64,000 nucleotides of DNA from Pocillopora verrucosa (GCF_036669915.1 NC_089318.1:17410512-17474511), one strand, 5' to 3'. Shown: positions 21,114 to 35,200, counted from the first letter of the stretch. Notes: generated from the letters alone by a model not told the origin. Translations and numbers: made by a program.

Positions 21114-23427
21114 CCTATTGAATGGAACATTTACCTTTGAAGGCTACCATGAACAACATAGGATTAATCGGGCTGTTAACCCTTTAACACCCACAATCTC
21201 ATTAGTAATTATTCGCGATGATTTTTATCATTATCATTATCTTTCTTGTTATCATTATCATAGCTTTAATAAGGGAATAACATGATTTTTTTCGGGAATA
21301 TTGTTTATTTGCGCCCGCGTAGTGTCATTCGCGGCCCGAGCGCGAAGCGCGAGGGCCGCAAATGACACTACGCGGGCGCAAATAAACAATATTCCCGAAA
21401 AAAGTCATGTCATTATCATTATTATCAATAAACAAGGCCAAGTGATATCAAGAATGCGAGTTTTAATAATACAAGCTAAGTGAATGACGAATTCAAAGTC
21501 ACTTCAAATCACCATGTAAGCTGTAGGGCTGATAATGCATTAGCAGCCCGTTGTCAGTCTTTTGCGGCCCGCTGAGCGTGTGTTTTGAAGAGGCCGATTT
21601 TCTATTTGGCCGCGTATATTGATAATAATTATTGTTATCATTATTGTCATAATGATTATTATAATTAATTTTTTTCTTTAGCTATTAAAGATGTGCCACT
21701 CATGGTTACGTAACAGAAATAAGAAAGTAAACTGCTTGAGTAAAGAGTTCTTTGGTGAGCACTTTCTTAAGAACCCTTTGAGGTTTCACTTGACTGTTTA
21801 ATTTGGAAGTAGATAAGCCAGTTGGAGTTGTTTAAGCCATGAAAATATTAGGATGAAATTAAAGAGACTACAAGAGATCACATTCCATTTGCAAGTCAGC
21901 TTAAAATTTATACATATTGGTTTAGTTATTGAGTAATTTATATTTCAGATAGACAAAAACCCAAGTTGAGTTTGATTGCTCGACCAGGATATTTTCACAT
22001 TGTGAATTATTATCAGGAAACACAAGTTGATTGTTCTCACGGAGGCGGAAATGAACAAAATGTACATCAATAGTTCAAATGGTTTAATACTGGCACAGTA
22101 ACTCTAACCAGTATTCTTACAAAGGTAGCAAACTGAACAGAATGGAGGGAACAGGGTCTAGATTTTTTTAAAAACAATGTTTCTATAGAATACCTTTGAT
22201 CAAATCTGAAAAAATTTTGAAATTATGCTTCGCTAATTTTTTGTACCTATTCTTTCATATACTGGAATGGCTAACTCACATCCATCAATCCGCGTTGATT
22301 TCCTCAATTTCCTGTCAATTTGATAATTTTCCTAACCCAAAGACCTTGAGTAACCTGTGCTTGAACCCAGTTTCGAGTGCCTATCTGTTATTATTTATGC
22401 CCTATTTTATACTCGGTTGGAATGGTAACTATGGCAATCTATTGGACTAGTCCACAAAGAAATAGACCGAAGTGCAGGCTCTTATTAGTGCGAACTATCG
22501 TTAAAAGCTCGAGAATCGTTTATGCGAACGATCATGTTTGATTTGCAGTTAAAGTGGACGGTGGGGGTAGGAGGCGGGGGAAGGGAGAAAAGACTTTACT
22601 CCCCCATCCCTCTCCTTTTTTTTGACCGTCGACCGGCCCCTTGGTACAAATTTATTTCTCTCTCCAGCCTCCCGCTGCCATCAAAATTGAAGATGGCAGC
22701 TATAACTTTCGCCACAAGCGACTAAATACAGGAATGGCTCCGACTTGTAATTGGATGATAAAAATAGTAAAAGTTAATAACTTATATCTTAACTCCTTGC
22801 ACGTGAGTATGGTTAACCGCGTGTCTCGAAGCGGAACAATGAAATATCAATGTGAAAACGCCGATGAGTCAAACAAGAAATGGCTACTTACATAATGAAG
22901 AGAAGGCAGAGTCTAGCTTGTTCAGCGAGGTCGTTCAGCGATATTCCGGCGATGGAAAAGTCATCTGCTGACTAGCTCCGCTGACTAAATTCATTTAGTC
23001 AGTTCACGTGCACGAACAGAGACTGGAGCCATTCCTTTTTTATCTTAAAATTGTTTGGGAGAGATGCCTCAATTTTTTTTACAACAAATAGGTCTATTGA
23101 AAAATTTCTCTACAGGTATATTTACTTTCCAATCATACTGAAACAATCCGATGATTTCAGGTTTTGGGGTTCCCTTTCCATGCCCCCTTCAAAATTCTCT
23201 TATTCAGCAAAATCCAGTCTTTTTTTAGTTCCCTGAGAAATTCTCCAAAGATCAACACTAAGATTAGGTGAGTGTTATTACACCAACAACACCTCCTCCT
23301 ATCCCCTTTCTGCTAATGATTCTTTTGAAGACCTCTCGGAAATTCTTATATTGGGGTTGGGAGATGTTGATGACTGGCAGTTTCTCATATTTTTCAATGA
23401 TTGTATTGTTATATTTTGCATTCGTAG
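21114..23427. other. Spacer after gene A, no gene seen
   Basis: Homology to gene B's 3' flank ends near 21212. The rest holds AT-rich simple sequence (ATTATCATT runs near 21220-21260 and 21400-21430), a foldback element (21280-21410) and a GC-rich tract near 22560-22600. Open frames are short and match nothing I know. Confidence 0.6.
21280..21410. repeat. Foldback (MITE-like) element
   Basis: A nearly perfect inverted repeat with arms of about 64 nt (21280-21343 and 21347-21410), starting ACATGATTTTTTTCGGGAAT and turning at a CGCGAAGCG core. The GC-rich centre in AT-rich surroundings and the lack of coding sequence suggest a non-autonomous foldback transposon. The core resembles that of the hairpin at 24574-24662. 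Confidence 0.75.
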
Positions 23428-23912
23428 CTTGCATGGTACATCCCTTGGAGATGAGGGCCGAGATTTGTACTCTTCTTCCTTCAACTGAAGGAAATGAGGG
23501 ACTTGTTGAACTTACACTGTCAGCAAACCATGGAGTTACTCATCTGGGATGGACCCAGCTTGCCATAGCCGTTGCTGCAAATTCACAGTTGCAAAATCTT
23601 TATCTTGACTACAACAACATTGGTGATTATGGTGCTGGTGAGCTTTCTGTTGCCCTGGCTTCGAGCTCTTCACTAGAAATTGTCGATTTGGAAGGATGTG
23701 GGGTGAGTGAAAAGGGAGTAGAGATACTCTTTGCTGTTATTGCTAATTACCCCACAAAAATGCAGGAACTTGTATTGTTTGAAGACAATGTCAGCGTGGA
23801 ACTTATTGGTCAGATCAGTGACTGTTTGAGTCTGAAGTTTCAAGGTTCTCCAGACAACTGGGAAAGTCCTAAAAAATCACTAGAGGATGATCACAGCAAC
23901 CAGGTTGCTTGA
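23428..23912 (+). pseudogene. LRRC73-like leucine-rich repeat 3' exon
   Basis: After a good acceptor (TTTTGCATTCGTAG) the sequence reads LHGTSLGDE. One nucleotide too many (within 23456-23459) then shifts the frame, after which it continues EICTLLPSTEG, VELTLSANHGVT, GWTQLAIAVA, LYLDYNNIGDYGAGEL, LEIVDLEGCGVSE, NYPTKMQELVLFEDN and a TGA at 23910-23912. This matches the C-terminal half of vertebrate LRRC73, an RNI-type leucine-rich repeat protein of unclear role. No upstream exons for the N-terminal half are visible. It is either a partial gene copy that has decayed or a real last exon with a sequence error. Confidence 0.6.
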
Positions 23913-24956
23913 TGATCAGGAATATATTTAGTTTATTGAAATAAGTTTCATAGTCTACTTAAAGGCAGGAATGTTCAAGGACAGAAAACTGACCTGTGAA
24001 ACTGAATCGCTTCATCTGGTGATGGGATCTCGCTTTTTTATGTTTTAAAGAGGCAAAAGCATCATCATTATGATGGTAGTCTGATTGCTTAGGGTTAGGG
24101 TTTAGTTGGCATGTGAACCCTTCAGGTCAAAGATTAGTGTTTGCCAATGTAACCTCTCACATTTTCTGTTTACTAGTGATGGTAATAAACAATAAACCAA
24201 CAAATTAGCCAGGGGTTGTTATTTTAGTTGATACAACTCCAAATGCTCTTGTCAAATAATGAATGGCATACAGCTTGAAAGAAACATTTTTATTGGGTCT
24301 AACTATGGAATATTCAGGGTTTGCTTATTAAATGCTGGTCTCCACATCGAAAGGATCCAGGTCTGAGACTCGCCAAGGTCATAGTATTGCATTCATGAGC
24401 AGGAAATTTTTTACTTCCATTGTGCCTCTCTCCACCCCGGATATAAATAGGAACTGGCAAACTGAGAGGGAAAGCTGACAAAAGCCTTAACCCTTTAACT
24501 GACCCATGAGTGACTAAGACAGTGAAGAAATGTAAAATGGTTTCCGTGTTTACATAGCCTGATGTAAAGATGCGGAAGGTTGGGAGAACACGAGATAAGC
24601 GTTAGAAACAACGACGCGAAGCGGAGTGGTTTCCAGCTTATCGAGTGTTCTCCCAACCTCCCAAGTGTAAAATGTAAAATGTCATGTAAAATGGTTTTAT
24701 GGCCAATCAGAGCGATCTGAAGACGAAATGAATGACATGGATACTGCTGCAAAACGACTAATTGAAATTGTAACTGACGCCAATAATTACGAATGAAACA
24801 GTAATGAACGAAAGTATGCGATATGGAAAACAAAAGAAGCTAACTAACCCGTGGAAAAGGACTCTAATTGAGACGACGCGAAACGCCAAAAGCACGCAAG
24901 AGACACCCTAATTAACAATTGACAACATTCCGCACGCGAAGATCATACAGGTTACC
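23913..24956. other. Spacer before gene B, no gene seen
   Basis: No coding exon is recognisable. It contains one foldback element (24574-24662). The duplicated 5' flank of gene B starts at its end. Confidence 0.55.
24574..24662. repeat. Foldback element with GCGAAGCG centre
   Basis: Inverted arms GGTTGGGAGAACAC and GTGTTCTCCCAACC flank a centre reading ACGACGCGAAGCGGAG. It is of similar build to the foldback at 21280-21410. Confidence 0.6.
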
Positions 24957-26204
24957 CCTGTGACGCCACAAAAAAACGCAACAAGAAGAAGGAAAAAGCC
25001 TCAAACTTAGAGATGACTTCCGTTATCAGAAAACGATCACAGATGTAATACTTAAGGTGAGATAAAAAAAAGCCGCACAACAATCTTAGTTATAATTACA
25101 CAAAAATAGGTAAAAGTGTTTACAAGGGTGAATATGGCGCAGATGTCTCACGCAAGATCAGATGAAAGGGCTAGCATTGCGGGAGGTCGGATTCAAAGAA
25201 AAACCTGAGGTTAGGAAATTCACGCCGGCACGCAATTAAGATCTCTATCTTATAACCTCAAGAAGCCTCATCCCACCTGGTGTTGCATTTTAGGCTAAGG
25301 AAACGCATTTTAGCAACGTATTTGCAAATAGAAATAGCAAATGTAAATGAGTTATTGATAGTTTTAGTGAAATAAAATTAAATTTAGACCAAAAAAGGCT
25401 AAAAGAAATTTCAAACTGGTATTTCTCCGATAAAATGGCTTACATAGTTTAAAAATTTTCATAACGCAATATTTGGATCTTTAACCATTGAGACATGGTC
25501 CCTAACGACGACGTTTGAATTTTATTCGGTCGCTCTTGAGTAAAGAAAGCTATGAGATTTATCTTAGGGGGATAAACAGGCCTGTAGCGGGGTTGGTCCT
25601 GAGAAACTCTCCAGCTGAGGGTTGCATATCAGCTGAAAATTTTGGCACGGATTCGGTATTCTGTCGGTTAGAAAAGTTTGTGAAGTCATTAAAATCTTTC
25701 TGTAGTCGTCAAACAAGTCTTTTAATCATAGGAGATAAAATATCAATGAATTTTCACTCTTTTACCAAAAGAAACATCGACGAGTTGAACGACTTCGGCG
25801 CTTAAGAATTGTGAGAACACCTTAACAAACTCACACTGTTGTCCTTAATTACAGGACGTGCTATAACTCTTAATTCTTCCCGAGAGAGCCTTGCTGCGAC
25901 AAACAACTGCCCACGGGCTCAAAATACAATATGCATCTTAAAACAATACGAAGTACTCATTAGATGCCGCAGGTGAATTGACACAGCAAATATTGGAATA
26001 AAACTGTGTTTTTTTTCAGAATAGTATCTTAGTGTAACGGATGTAGTGAAGCAAGACGACCCCAATCAGTCTTCATTTGGCTAATTTTTGTTTGTTTGTT
26101 CTTCTATAACCTTAGATGAGCAGCCTAAAACAGTTCACACATTGTCTGAGATAACTGAAAGCCTGAAGATACGTTAATGACGAAGGATGCGCATTTGAAG
26201 GTGG

Positions 26205-26212
26205 TATTTAAA
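26205..26212 (+). promoter_or_regulatory. TATA-like box of gene B
   Basis: TATTTAAA, 86 bases before the start codon of gene B. It is conserved in position and sequence with 2843-2850 upstream of gene A. Confidence 0.4.
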
Positions 26213-26297
26213 GCCAACACATTGTAACCAAAGTTATCAAATAACCTTGTGCAATAAAGCCGAGGTCTAATTTCTTGTTCAGACAATATTTCTTGAA

Positions 26298-29200
26298 ATG
26301 ACTAGTCGTTTTCTTCCGCTACTTCCCGTGTTGATTGTCCTCGCTTTGTTGGCAACCAGGGTTCAAAGCACAGATGGTAAGTGAATTTCATCAGAGTTGA
26401 CTATGGGCTTAATTGTCTATTTCGATAAGACGACCTTCCTGATCTTCTGTGAAAACCGTTGTCTAAAATAACACCTTGAAACGAAACCGTATGCAACGAT
26501 CGAAGCGTGGGATGCGCAATTATTGAGGAAATTGTTTCAAGTATAGACTTTGTCTGAAAAGGAGTAAGTCTCAGTTGGTCGTTTCTGTAAAGTTGAAAAT
26601 TTTGCCAACTCTTGCTTCTCTGGCTAAACGACCAAATATAATCGACTTTTTATCTCTTTAAATTTTTGCATTTACTTATTTCATCCATTTGTCTTTTGTA
26701 ATTTCCTCCAAAAGAAGAAAAAGAAACCACGGGAATGGAGGGGGAAAGATCTATCGCGTTTTTGCGCGCGAAGAAACAGACAGAGAAAGCAAAGTTTGGG
26801 CTTTTTTCCATTTCGTCTTAGCTCAAAAAGTTTGATGAAACTAACAATTATACGTGCCGGCGCTGTTAATAAATGATTCATGTTTTTCTTCCTTACAGAA
26901 TGCACTTCTTACAGCACCATAAACGACCCAACCCGGTCTGTGTCCAATGAAGCAGAAAGTGAATTTGCACGCTGTGACAAAGGAATTCTTACCTCGGAAA
27001 GCTGGGTTCGCTTTACTGGCAGCGGAGGAACAGTCATTCCTAACAACCCGCCACAGGCATACCACTGCGGAACAGATTTTTCAGGTTGGATCCGTGGTGC
27101 CCATCCTGCTGTTGCTGAAGGGGTTGTGCAACGAGAACTTTGCTATCGTTATGACGAGAATGAATGTGGATTTGACTCGTATAAAATTTCAATTCGGAAC
27201 TGCGGCTCTTTTTTTGTCTACAAACCACCAGATCTGACACAGTGTAATCTACGACTTTGCACCGGTGTGTATTTTTTTCAATCAAACTAGTCATTGTTGT
27301 TAAGGTTTATAATAACATTAATATATCAGTTAATATGATGGGAAGCTTGCTTACTTTCCCGAGAATCACATAACGAAAAGTACAGGAAAAGAGCATTGAA
27401 GGAGTAAAGAATATACACATTCTTTTATCTGCCAAAACGAAAGATAGACGAAAGACAAAGCAGAGAAAGGTCGAAGAACAAGAATAAACGATTAAAATAA
27501 ACTAATTTAAAATGGTAATGTAAGGAAACAGATGAAGCTAAACGAGTAAAAAAAACCTAAAAGAGTTACGTCTGTACTGAAATGAACGAGAGGAAAAACT
27601 AACTACCCATTAAAGCGGTCACTTTTACGCTTTTTTGTGATCACAATTTCTTTAATTTTTTATTGTACCTTCGTTTTTTATTTTCAGTTGCTAGATAATA
27701 AGTTTTGATTTCATATGACGAAATTGCTTAGGGCTCTTAAAGATTGGCATGAAACAGAGAACCAAAATGTTAACGTTGATGCTTACTTTAACGTATCTTT
27801 TTTTCCAATGAGTAAACAGGAATTTTTTAAATAAATTAACCAAAAAATTAGCTTATGAAATATGAAATAACAGGTTTTATTTACACTTTTTGTCCTTAAA
27901 GAACGCAAAATAATTTTTTTAGCCCCACTTTGAAGTTAAATAACACGAAAGTGTTATCAAGTTCGCGAGAAGACAATCATTATGACGGCTTTAAATTTCA
28001 TTTAGGCTGTTTGCTTATATACGAAAATTCATTTTACAGCAATGTACTCTCATTTTAATGTTAAATACATTCTTTAATGCTATTGTGTAATTTAATAATA
28101 ACAGTTCTCAGCTGCATTAAGAACTTCATTTAATTTCAATTAAGTTTGTGTTCCAGTAATTGCATATCCTTCTATTGCTTCGTGGATTAAGCAATTTACG
28201 TAAACCTAGACAATTGGGCGCATTTTCGGACAGTTATTGAGCTAATATTTCTTCGGCCTGCTCTTACCAGAATCTCCTAGTGTAATACCTTGAAGTCTTG
28301 CTTCTTCCCGGTTGTTTAACTCTTGAATTGTAGGTTGAGAGATATCGGCCTTGATTGCAGCTTTAAGAACACTGATCGCTTGTTCCACGATATTGAGAAA
28401 CGGACTTTAAGGAGGCAGCATCTTAAGCTCTGTACTACTCTTGAATTGTTAGCGTTCCGATGTGCTGGAGCTTCATCATATATAAATATCACAAGGTCGT
28501 CCGGATTCAGGTTCTGTCTTGCTTGCGCTTAGAAGTCGTTGAAGAGTCGGGCATTCATTCCGCAAATTTGCTCTGTGTGATGGACGAGTCCATTCAGCGG
28601 AGACAAAGCCATGGTGATCGTCACATATGTTCCGCACTGGCCACATGTTAGATGATACACTTGCTCGCCAACTCTCGCTCTTCCATGATTTCTAGTCGTC
28701 CAAATATTCTAGCGGCATTCATCAATGAGAAGGGTGTAATTCACAATCTCTGTGGTCATGAACCAGCTAGCGTAATCAATGCGCATCTGAATAACATCTG
28801 ACTTGTTCTTATCCGCTGGTAATGGTCTAGCCAGTTTTACACGTACCAGCGTTCTGACAAGAACCTTTCCAATCATCCTGTTGTGTACAAAAGGTTTTAC
28901 CGGCAATCTTCTACGAAGCCCTTGGTCTATTTCTCTCAAAGTAAGCAGGCAATTCTCATTGATTATGTCACTCAAGCACTCCTTCTTTTCTTTATCCTCT
29001 TAAATGTTGTTACGACCACCACGTGCCCTTTCATGTATTCGTCCTTCCCGGACATATTTTGCCATATAATGCCTCTCGCTGTAGACCTGTTTACCCCTAA
29101 GGTATCTGCAGCCAAAGGGTAGTCTTCGTGCTCGTCTTCAAACGCCCTTACTAACCTTTCTCGATGCTCGTTTGGAACACGGCTTATGTGTTCTGAAAGC

Positions 29201-32200
29201 CATTTCTGCAAGAAGAATCTGAACAGCTTCATTATCAGATAAAAAGACGCCTCGCAATCCTGCGGTAAAATTTAATTAGTGAAATTGAAATTTTCCTAAT
29301 GTTGAAGAAGAATAGAATGGCGCTAATGAGAACTCAGTCACATTAAAGAAGGTTTTTCGCGTTGAAATGAAACGGTTAATGAATAGTTGATGAACGGTTA
29401 GTGTTAATGAATATTTCTTTTGATGTTAATATGCTAAATGAATGTATTGCTAACCTGATAACAACAATTTGGTACAGAAATCCTCGACGAATGCTTTTTC
29501 GAACCAGTTGGTGTTTCCAGTCACATCATAATCCCTGATAATCAGATGACAGCTTCATCCCATCGTGAAAACGGAAAATACTCTGCAAAGTATGGACGAC
29601 TTTTTAGTGTGTCCGGTAATGGTTGGTTTCCAAAGAACAGGAATAAAACAGACTGGCTTCAAGTTGATCTTGGTAAAGAGTTTCTAGTGTGTGCTGTTGC
29701 TACCCAGGGAGGCAATTACAATGGAGAATGGACGACAGCTTTCAAGCTTCTTTACTCTTCCGATGATAAAAATCGGCAAACTTACCAAGATGGAAATGGC
29801 GTGGACGTGGTAAGTTGAATTATTATCTGATCATTTTGAGTGTCAAAAGTAATTTAGCTTCCCCTCCCACTATGACTGCTCTGGAAAACTCGCTCCACCG
29901 CCACATCCATTGAGATGCAAAATTGTAACCAATCCGGATTTGACCGGACGTATTTTTCTCGATTAAGGCGGACCGCCTTTTTTACTTTGAACTCACATTG
30001 CAAACGTTCGTGATGATATTTCCCTTTTCTCTGTTTTTGTTGTCATAACTTTGGATACCCTAATACCTCTCAATAAAAATAAGCCCAACCTCTATGTTTT
30101 TCAGTGATGCACATTACTGTAAATCAACAGCTGTTGATTACATCAACATATGTCAGATCAGTCACGAGTCACTTCCTACAAATTTTTCACGACGGTTACA
30201 GCGAGTTGCTATTACCAGAAGACGAACTGACTGATTCTGAAAGAAATTCGGAATATAACAGTGGAACATGTTAGGAAATTACATCAGAAAACTTGCCAAA
30301 TTATCTCTGAAAAAAAAAATTTAAAAATATCTGACTGGCCAATTGTAATACCTCAAAGAGTTCTCAATATATACGAGATTGCTTATTTCAGGAAAAGATG
30401 TGTTCCATGTTTTTCCTTATTTTCCCAAGGAATTTTACAGAGTTGGTAAAAATCACGGTGTGGACCGACATAAGCTGTCAAGACCAGTGGTTGCAAGATA
30501 CATTCGCTTCCATCCAACAAAGACTCATGAGTGGGACAGTCTGAGAGTGGAGGTGTATGCCACCAAACAAGGCGAGTTAATAACTTAGCGTTGGTCCTTT
30601 TCTGCTAATGGTCCCATCCATCAAAATCGATAGAGTACTTATGGGAAACATGCCCTAACAAAAGATTGCCAAGTTTTGGACGTCAAGTTCATTCTACGAA
30701 GGAAATAAATTTGTGCTCTTAAAGTCTTAAAAATACGGCCATACAATCACCAAATAGATGAGGACACCGTTTTTCGCTTTAAATCATTTTATAAAAAAAA
30801 CTCGTTCATAGTAAAAGAGGATACTAGTCCAAATAATGATTTCATGATAATTAATATAACTGCGCTTCACTTGCGTGAGACTTTTTTCCAACTTGACCTC
30901 TTTTCTTTCGAATTGCTTAGAATTCCTAGAACTTCCCCATAGTGATTCGTGTTTACCAGTGTGGGAAACTTACACTAACCAAAGGAAATATTTGCGACTT
31001 CTTCTACCTCTTTCTTATTGTAGAGAATGCGACTAATTTTTAATCGTAACACGAAAAGGAAAAGGCGTATTTATGAAAAACAAACAAATATTGCCAAAGT
31101 TATGCAAAGGGAAAAGACCTGATGTGATCGTTAACCTGTTTTTTTTTATTCAAATTTCAGTAGTTATAAATGTATCGTCATGTGTATGGTTCACTGCTTT
31201 AAGTAAAACAAAAAAGTGATTCCAAAATGATGAATTTCATCATTATAACCTGTTCAGCCTTTTATCATTTGAAATTCTTCAACTAGTTTACTGAACTCTA
31301 TTTTATATCCTGGATTATAAATGACCTCTTTAAAAATTAGCTCACTAATCTGAATCCTAACACCTTTATGTATCTTCCAGAGTTCTCTTTAGCTAGAATT
31401 ATACTTATAATATTATAAATATCTCATTTCAAATCAGCTTCTATACCAGCTGAGTGTAGCCCTTCGCAGTATCAAGAACTTAATGAAGCGGACAGATACT
31501 GGAATGCTTCCGTTAAGTCTTATCTTGCTTGCGATAAGAATTTTAGTACCCTAGGTGCGTGGTACCGTTTCGCCGGGGACGCTGGTTCAATGATGGCGCC
31601 TTATTGCATTCCAAAACAAAGTTGCATTACCAATGGAGCCGGCTGGATCAACGGTAGCCATCCGTCTGAAACTTACCAACTGGTGTCGACAAACGCTTGT
31701 TTTCACTGGGGGTCAAATTGTTGTGTGAAGTCAAGTCCAGTTCAGATACGAAATTGCAGTGGATACTACGTTTATAAGTTACAAAAACCGGAGACGTGCT
31801 ACTATCGTTACTGCGGTGTGAACGGTTTGTACGTTTATTTTCACGTTGGTCAATTGCAAAGTTCATCTTCCTCAATATAACGAGACATCAGCTTCATGTT
31901 AATAAGAAGATAGCTAAAGTTTAAGAAATGGAGTTTTCGAAAACGATTGCGATTAAAATTTCGGAAAGGCTAAAAACAACGAAACAAGGGTCCACGATTA
32001 TCGGTGTTTATCCCCAAACCAGCTGTACAGCGTGACTGTATGAAAAATGTGTTTGGAAAGTGAATTGTGCTAAACTGATAAGAATTATACATGAAACTGT
32101 TGTGAAATGAAGCAAAAGGGAACAGAGTTGTCGGAAATTGATGTGACACAATGTAGGTGTGGCGCTAATTAGTAATGATTTACACACCATAAGAAAAAAC

Positions 32201-32258
32201 AAAGGTTTGTGTTACATGTGTAGTCTCGTTACAAAGCGATCAATACAGGAGAATAATA

Positions 32259-32289
<31 letters not shown>

Positions 32290-35200
32290 TGATAATAATA
32301 ATAATAATAACAATAATAACAAACTTTATTTTTTAAGTGCCTTGTAACTCTAGCATGGTGTTGCCAATTGGGGACACCCGAACATAAATAACAAAAAAAT
32401 AAAAGATATACACTTAGATGTGTGTGAGTTAAGAAAAACGAGAAAAAAAACTAATATATACATACTATAAGTGATAGAGATATAAATATAAAGTTATGTG
32501 TATATGTAAAATGTTAAAAATTGTAGGATTATAGAAAAGTCTAAGTCATCGAAGAAATTCTCAACACAAGTAGTACAATGATCAGTGAGAGCGCTCGAAC
32601 AAGGCAAAGAATCCAAACCGAGTAATGATGACAAAGAAGCAATTAGCCGAGGTAAATGGCAGAATCAAAATGCTGCACTTCGAGCTCAACAACACGGATG
32701 ATATTATCGGAAAACAAGACCGACCAGCCTTCGAACGCCACCAAACATCAATTACAAGTACAGTCAATGCTGCGGACACGCTTAAGTCTACCATTAAAGA
32801 GAAGAAATTTGCGAAAGGAAGAAAGCGAAGAAGAAAACGCAGCATGGAGCTAAGAAATCGAGCAACTTCTCGAGAAAGCGGACGAGATCACTTCAAGGAT
32901 CCAAAGAACAATCAAGGCTCTAGACAACGAGGAAGAAGAGGAACAAGCGGTTGAGAAGCACAAACAGAAGTTGGAGTTTGAAAGAGAACTACTGAAACAA
33001 AATGCAAAGTTCGAGAAGAACCACAGAACAACCAAGATTATTTTCAGCAGCCAAGCTTCCCAAAGTCTCAATAACGAAGTTCAATGGAAAGATAGAAGAG
33101 TTGCTTCCCTTCTCGGGAAAATTTTCTTCTCAAATAGACTCCACTGGCCTGAAACCCCTCACTATACTTGGATATTTGAAGGAACTAGTAGAATAACACG
33201 TGAGAGCTGATATTAACGGATCACCATTCACTGAGGAGGGATACGAAAATGTGAAAGCTATTGTCGAAGCAAAGTATGGTCAGTCAACAGAAATTGTAAA
33301 TGTGAAGAATATCATGGAGCTGCCGATTATCACCGGAACAAATCGGCGTAAGGTAAAGGAATTTTACAAGTAACTGCGGTTCAATGTGCAGAGTTTGAAC
33401 AGGCTTGGACGGCTAGCAGATGTCAAAGTAAACGTGAGATCTACTTTGGATAAGCTCAAAGGAATCAAAGCCGATCTGGTGCGTGGAAGTAAAGGGAGGT
33501 TGAACTGGGGTTTAATAAATGTGCTGACCAAACTAAAGAGGTGGACTTACATCAATCCAGTAGAAGATAACGTCACAGAAAAGAGCTCAGGGAAAGGAGA
33601 TTCCCCTCTAAAACCACCCTGGCGGGGCTTACGTCTTTACAAATTACAGCCGAAACGTTCTATGCAGGAGCCGCATGGCGGAAACCAGTGTGTCTACTAT
33701 AAAGATACCAAGCACAGATCAATTGATGTACTAAGGTCACTGGAGTGGATGAGAAGCGTAAAATACTTTATGAGAAAAGACTGTGCCTTAATTACACCGG
33801 AGCAAGACATCGCGTAGATGGGTGTAGGAGCAAACAAGGTGTCAAGTATGCAATCAAAAACATCGCACGTCAAGAAAAAAAACCGATACACTCCAAAAGA
33901 ATGCCAACGGCTCATGTGACATGTCCAGTTGTTATCTTTCAAAGAATTTAATCCCCAGCATTGTTGGACAAAGGAGCGGGCAATTCCTATGCATCTGCCG
34001 TGTTTTTAGACCGAATTTCGAGTGGTAAACAAAAGAAAGGAGTCCGAAAGATAGAGATGTTACTTGAAGCTTCAACCAGAGAAGTAGAGCTGGCGATGAT
34101 TGAGATTTCTGACGTAGATGGGAGGTTTACAATGCCTGTGGAGGTCACTAGAGGGCACCTAATTTTCCTTGACAACCAAAAAGTATGGAGAAATGATTGC
34201 AGGGAATCCACATTTTTCGGGGGTCGTAAAGAACGATCAGGACAACAAGCATCACCTGCCAGTGCATTTTAATACTTGGAGCTGGTGAATCCGCCAAAGT
34301 TAAAACGGAAAATGCCCCGCAAATCAGCAAACCTGGTCAGCCTGTTGCTGGGTTGACAAAGTTAGGGTGGATCATCATGTCACCAGGTAAAGGGCCTTTA
34401 GAACTAGCAAACATCTGGATTACTTGGAACTTTGTCGCCTTGAAGTACTTGGCTTCTCTGACACCCCCCTCGAACGATGAGAGTAGCGTGTATGTTGAAT
34501 TCAAAGAGCAACTTATGCGAGACGATGAGGGTTGGTACAAGATCGGTCTGGCCTGGTATGGAGATCATCCAGTGTTGCCCAACAACAGAGAGGGAAGTTT
34601 GCGCCGACTTGGAAGCCTGAACAAGAAGCTTGGGCACCAGAACCTGACATGCGAGTACACAGAAGTTATTGAGGATCAGAAGAAGGTGGGCGTTGTCAAG
34701 AGAGCTAACGAAACATGAGTAGGCGGGCGAGAATTCTATATACCGCTCAAACCGGTTGTGCGAGCCACCACAGAATCGACAAAGCTACGAGTTGTGTATG
34801 ACGCTTCTACCAGAGCCATTAACGGCGCTCCATCGTTTAACGATTGTTTGCTCACAGGACCGCCACTACAAAACAAACTTTGGAACGTGCTAGTTAGAGG
34901 AAGATTCAATCCTGTAACCATCAACGGGGATTTTCAGATGGCGTTTCTGAAAATTTGCCTTCTGCGTTGCAGAAAACATTTCTGAAAGATGAAGCTTCGA
35001 TGATCTTTCAAGATGCCTGCTTCAACCTTCATATGTGGCAATCTAACGTTCCCGAGCTCGAATCGGCTCAAGTTCCAAAGCAAGAAAAAGAACCAACCTA
35101 CGCAAAGCAGTGGTTAGGTGTCCCATAAGGAGAATTCGCAAGTACCCTTGGACTCTTGTGGAACAAAAAAGAATATTCATTAAGTATCACAGGCCCAGCT

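Larger units (their letters stand above)
673..21212. repeat. Tandem segmental duplication, copy A
   Basis: This block and 24957-51826 are homologous along almost their whole length, including the upstream region, every intron edge and the exons of genes A and B. Homology begins at the shared string CCTGTGACGCCACAAAAAAA (starting near 673 and 24956) and fades just past the stop codons (about 21212 and 51826). Copy A keeps about 750 bp of upstream sequence (near 2016-2766) that B lacks. Coding residues look roughly nine-tenths identical by eye, so the duplication is neither brand new nor ancient. Confidence 0.9.

Noticed and set aside
21301..21483. Open frame across the foldback element, plus strand
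   Set aside because: It is a by-product of the palindromic GC-rich sequence and has no homolog or conserved partner.
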